From assembly GCF_000006565.2 (NCBI RefSeq), contig NC_031478.1:2339874-2403873 (forward strand): DNA of 64,000 nt. Reading direction: 5' to 3'. The notes under the pieces are model-generated. The model worked only from the letters and a program-made list of their open reading frames with translations, was not told the DNA's origin and made no database searches. A program made the translations under genes and the position numbers. Source of the stretch: Toxoplasma gondii ME49. Lineage: Eukaryota > Apicomplexa > Conoidasida > Eucoccidiorida > Sarcocystidae. Below are positions 60,101 to 64,000 of the stretch, piece after piece (position 1 is the first letter of the stretch; each line of letters opens with the position of its first letter).

Positions 60101-62417
60101 ACATCTGCGAATACCTCTACTTACATATATTCATACATGTATGACCTATCTATCTCTGAATCTGCCTATCTCTCCATCTTCCAATCTATCTCTTTAGCTT
60201 AGATCCAACGGAGAGGCAGGTGTGAGACAGAGAACCACAGTTTCGGACATACGTAAGTGCGTTTTGCTGAAGGTGGAGGGTTTGAGTTGATGGCCCAGGG
60301 AAGCGAAATCGGGGGTGGACTGTAAAACGCGTTCTTTGAAGAACTGGAAAAGTTCATTTTCTTGAGGAGCAAGGGAAATCACTCTCGGCGTCTCTGGATA
60401 CACCGCAACGCGTCCTCCAGTTCGAGGCGCTGGAGCAATGGGCGCCGGCCGCCCGGCCATCAGGTGAGAGAGAGGATTCGATTTCCTCCGAATCGCCTCC
60501 TCGTCTGAAGGACAGGAAAAGCCACCGAGGGCAGAGGAAAGGCAAACAAAAATACTTGGTTGTCGTCCTTCACAGTGAAGACAAGACACCTTTCCACGTC
60601 TCTTTACCCTCACTTCGAAAAGAGCGAAAAGCGTCGACAATTAAATGAGCCACCACCCGTTTTCTGTGTATAGCTTTCACCATCCCATATTCTAAATTTT
60701 AGTACTCTTGACACGTCCAACGCGCAAAAAAGAACCAAAAATTCAGTTGGGATCTCTCACCTCCTGGACAAGGAATGTACGCGCCAGTTGAAACGAACTC
60801 GTTGACGAACGCGGAAGTCTCTTTCTGTCTTTGCCGACCGGTGTAGAAGAACGTTCGCAGCGCCAGACCGCATTCTGTATCTGAGAGAATTCGTTTCTTG
60901 AAATGGCGTCTCGACGGCGCCGTCTCAAAGGTGAAGTACACCGAACCATCCGCGAGGACCTCTGCAGTGCAAGCGTTCGAAAAAATCGAGAAACGGACAC
61001 AGTTTCCCTGCAACATTCGTGGAAGCGCTCAGACGCGCTGTGAGGAGAAGATGCTTCTCACTGTTGCTGCGAATGAAGACAGCGTTCCTCATTTTACTTT
61101 TTCCTCCAAAAAATTTCCTGCTTTGCATGCACGCCTCGTCTAAATTCGTTTTCGCGCCCTTCTCCAAAGTCAGGTCGACCGAAAAGAGTATCGGCGTGCA
61201 GCGAGTTAGAGCTCCAATCTCAGAGAAATGTAAACTTGACAGAGAACTGGAGCTTTACGATCCGATAAAGGTGGACGAATGAGAGAGGATATCCCCAGTT
61301 CAAATCTCAGATCACTGAACATGATGAGAGACGATGTTCGTAACTCGAATCTCAAGTGACTATGGACAGATCAGGAAGGACACGATTTGAAAAACAACGC
61401 CTCGAATCCGCAAAATCTCACGGTGTCCCTGTTTATTTGGTCTGATGTATATATAGATTTTCGAGTCGCGCAAGGTCTTTGCGCAAAAACGAAATCTGCT
61501 TTACATGAAAGTATTCGAGTGGATCTGGTAGCGCATTAGAGCGTCGAGCAACAAAGCGAAGGCACACACACTGGCAACTTCCCTTTTTCTGCGCGAGAGA
61601 AACTCAGGCTGTTCCCTTCTCACGCTATGCCACCGAAGAAAGCATCTCCGAAAACCCGCAACGTTTCTAGTTGCCTTTTTCGAAAACCAACGAAAAGCTG
61701 TTGTTTCTGATTATGAAAAATCTTCACGTAACGTCTTCAGACGAGTCCAGAAAGTCGACGGCGCACCTGACTCCCATGTAGATTCATCGGGAAGTTTTTC
61801 ACCAAGTTCGAGGAAAATGGGTTCAGGCACATCCGGCGGCTTCGCCACTCCCAAAGCACTCCATTTCTCTTGTGGGGCTGCATGCGCACAGAGTGGAAGT
61901 CGCAGCGACAACGCAACCCTCGAAATCAGTACGACACAAGGAACTCAAGAACCGTAGGCGCATGCATTTCCACGTCTCGTTTAAAAAGGATTACATACAC
62001 AAATCTATCTCCATGCATAAAAAACATGTATATTTATACATGTATACGAATATATATATATATATATGTGTATAAACGGAGATAGAAACCTAATTGTGTA
62101 TGTTGAAGAAGCGAGAAGAGTACATGCAGATGAGCGTTTTTGCAAGCGTTTAACTAATCACTCTTTTCACGAGAGGTCCAGACACCGGGGAAGCGTCTTT
62201 TCGCCTTCAAACCTCTACCACGGGAGAAAAGCCAGACGACATTCGATCGAGCAGACTTGAGGTGCAAGCATGTAAGTGTACGGTTCTCACGCATGCATTC
62301 GCTTCGGCAAGCTGACTACGAAGGGAAACCAAACACTGTCTCTATCTGTCTCTATTCTCCACACACTTTATCACAATTACACAGACATGTCTAAGTATAC
62401 ATGCACTCTACACATGA

Positions 62418-62448
<31 letters not shown>

Positions 62449-63559
62449 CATGTCTATGTAGATAGATCAACAGGTAACATATACGTATATACACGCAGAA
62501 GTGACTTGCACATATATGACGAAAAGAAAAAACTGTGTCAGACTGGAGAGAGACCGGGACGCCAGAGGAGACAGGCTCAGGTGCTGACAGTGTGGTTCCC
62601 CGGTTTGTCGCTGGGCGTTGTAGCCTGAAACATCGTAGAAAAATTGCTTGGAATGTTCAGAAAACATTCTGAGTCGATCGAAGAAATTTTCTCAAACGTT
62701 TCCTAAAAAACTGGAAGATGCCTGAAAACGGTCGAAGAAGTCTCTCAAAAAGGTCTTTTTCGAAGAAGTCTCTCAAAAAGGTCTTTTTGTTTGTTTTTTC
62801 CAGAGAACCTGATCTCACATCTCACACTCACTGGGGCAGCCTGAGACGCCCACACAGCCGCGCGAAGAGAAGAAAGTGGAACAGCTGTCTCCTCGTCGCT
62901 CTTGCGCAACTTGGAACCGGTGACCCTTCCCACAACTCGCTGAGCAACGACTCCAAGTCGATGTGAATTCCGGACATCCGTCTGAGGACGAAACAGAAGA
63001 GAACATGGAGAGGGAATCGGGGAGAGAGAATCGGGGAGAGAGAATCGGGGAGAGAGAATCGGAGAGACCACAAACATTCGTGTCTGTCTACGTATGCGTC
63101 TCTAATGATTGACCCATCTACCTGGCTGTAGGTATGTTTCTCTCGGTCTACCTCCCTCTCTCTATAACTGTCAATGCACATCTATCTAGCAACACCGTTC
63201 ACACACTACCTTTTTCTGGGGAGTAATGTACTACGAGTTGGACTCCTGGTTTAGATCTTGAAGGTGTCTGCTTTTCTGTATCCACGCATCATTTTATATA
63301 TGGTGACGTCTGTTTCTCGAAGAGCTCTGCATCTCTCTCTCATTCTTTCTCCATGTTGCCTATGTCTCGCTGTGGTGGACGTTGGAAAAATGGAGACGAA
63401 CGCGACACAAAGTCTGTCCTTTCCTTTCTTCTGCCTTACAATCCCATTCTTTGCCTTCGAGGAGAGAAACCGAGTCTGCAACGATCGCGAATTCTGAGTT
63501 CTGCACTGCCCACTTCGCCACAAGACGCGCCAGAGCCGGTTCAAGTGCACTCGCGTTTT
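54134..63559 (-). CDS. modular TSP1-like repeat protein with C-terminal CAP/SCP domain (5' partial)
   Basis: A likely secreted or surface adhesin-type protein; the N-terminus lies beyond the right edge. Thirteen exons are all phase-consistent: 63559-63440, 62981-62832, 61877-61767, 61027-60761, 60504-60253, 59527-59378, 59131-59021, 57673-57470, 56609-56526, 56236-56079, 55274-55159, 54623-54412, 54297-54134 (TAA); at least 699 aa. Exon 62981-62832 codes a TSP1 domain (CPEFTSTWSRCSASCGKG, then C...C...C); 59527-59378 codes a second, divergent one (VCSTQCGVG) lacking the Trp. The last four exons code a full CAP domain: EKHNAFRRRYGVRPLEFN, HSDR, TGENLS, WFDEVHCY, VGHFTQ, VCNYAEGGGNIEGTYPF. The two His and two Glu of the CAP cavity are present. 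The other exons hold two unknown repeated modules. Extra class 1-1 exons may be missed, especially at 57.7-59.0 and 61.9-62.8 kb. Confidence 0.8.
62049..62068. repeat. (TA)n microsatellite in TSP1-CAP gene intron
   Basis: A TA run in the intron between the first TSP1 exon and the 37-residue module exon. Confidence 0.8.
62427..62449. repeat. (TA)n microsatellite in TSP1-CAP gene intron
   Basis: A second TA run in the same intron, preceded by ACATACATA. Confidence 0.8.
62733..62788. repeat. perfect 28-bp tandem duplication
   Basis: Two identical 28-bp copies (62733-62760 and 62761-62788) beginning cgaagaagtctctcaaaaag. They lie in the intron just downstream of the first TSP1 exon's donor. Confidence 0.9.
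63019..63060. repeat. three perfect 14-bp tandem repeats
   Basis: The unit ggggagagagaatc occurs three times with a partial fourth. On the coding (minus) strand it is a pyrimidine tract about 40 nt upstream of the acceptor of the first TSP1 exon, so it may serve as its polypyrimidine region. Confidence 0.9.
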
Positions 63560-64000
63560 CTAAAGAGGGAATGCCAGCAGAAACAGAGAAAAAAGTAAAA
63601 CTGTGTCTCGCAGGACCCCAAGCGCATGCAAGTGACAGCCAACGCGGCGGAAACACGGCCCGTGGAACTCGTACCTTCGAAAAACGCAGAGGAAACCTAT
63701 CCCGGAGGCGAAAGCAGCGTTAAACGCCACAGAAAATGGTGATCCTTTGTCAGGGATGCACTCTGCCAGCATGATTCAATCACTCCCACTGCCATCTGAG
63801 ACGCAGTCTTCTCTGCATGAAGACGCATGCATATCCATGCAGACTGCTCAGAACATGTGGACCTGTCCCATTGATTCCCCTCTTAGTACGACGGAACTGA
63901 TCATCCTCCCATCTAAGCAGTCATTTCCTCTGTACATACACATCGTTTTACAGATATACATTTGGAGCATGACACGCTTGGAGAGGCCAGATCCTGTCGG
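63560..64000. other. right edge: upstream intron(s)/exons of the TSP1-CAP gene
   Basis: The minus-strand stretch around 63660-63772 reads 'SPFSVAFNAAFASGIGFLCVF', which could be part of an earlier module, but no phase-consistent exon could be fixed. Nothing else was supported. Confidence 0.3.

Overview
This is eukaryotic nuclear DNA from an apicomplexan, most likely a coccidian of the family Sarcocystidae. Toxoplasma gondii or a close relative (Hammondia, Neospora) fits best. The evidence is short GT-AG introns within long GC-rich exons, (TA)n microsatellites, a fragment resembling the 5' end of a Toxoplasma-type cob gene (probable NUMT), telomere-like TTTAGGG stubs, and large low-complexity Ser/Arg/Glu-rich proteins. 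The species call is inference; no database search was possible.

Layout, left to right: (1) ~1-5772 (+): 3' part of a six-exon-plus gene encoding a coiled-coil protein with a long Ser/Pro-rich tail. (2) ~6.7-17.8 kb (-): a giant disordered protein whose first exon alone codes 3011 residues. (3) 17.8-23.1 kb: a 5.4 kb divergent intergenic region with a likely Ty1/copia reverse-transcriptase relic and a dispersed repeat. (4) 23127-33982 (+): the complete RNA polymerase II largest subunit (RPB1). It is resolved here to 12 exons and 1892 aa, with one GC-AG intron that carries a long perfect hairpin. (5) 36366-36734 (+): mitochondrial ribosomal protein uL14m. (6) 39342-43026 (+): mitochondrial ribosomal protein uL13m, five exons, 192 aa. 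(7) 43-47.2 kb: gene-poor, with the cob-like fragment. (8) 47220-49627 (-): two-exon Pro/Ser-rich protein with a late hydrophobic segment. (9) 49.6-54.1 kb: no supported gene. (10) 54134-63559 (-), running off the right edge: a modular gene of tandem TSP1-like units ending in a CAP/SCP domain. Thirteen exons are placed here and every junction is phase-consistent.

The genes do not form a pathway. RPB1 is core nuclear transcription, and uL13m and uL14m are both mitoribosome large-subunit proteins. The most interesting locus is the TSP1-CAP gene. Its class 1-1 exons recur at identical lengths (150 and 111 nt), which indicates tandem exon-module duplication of an adhesin-like ectodomain followed by a complete CAP fold. 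A second striking feature is a 14-bp near-palindrome, GGTGTACATACACC and variants, recurring across exons, introns and intergenic DNA. One copy overlaps the uL13m exon 1 splice donor.
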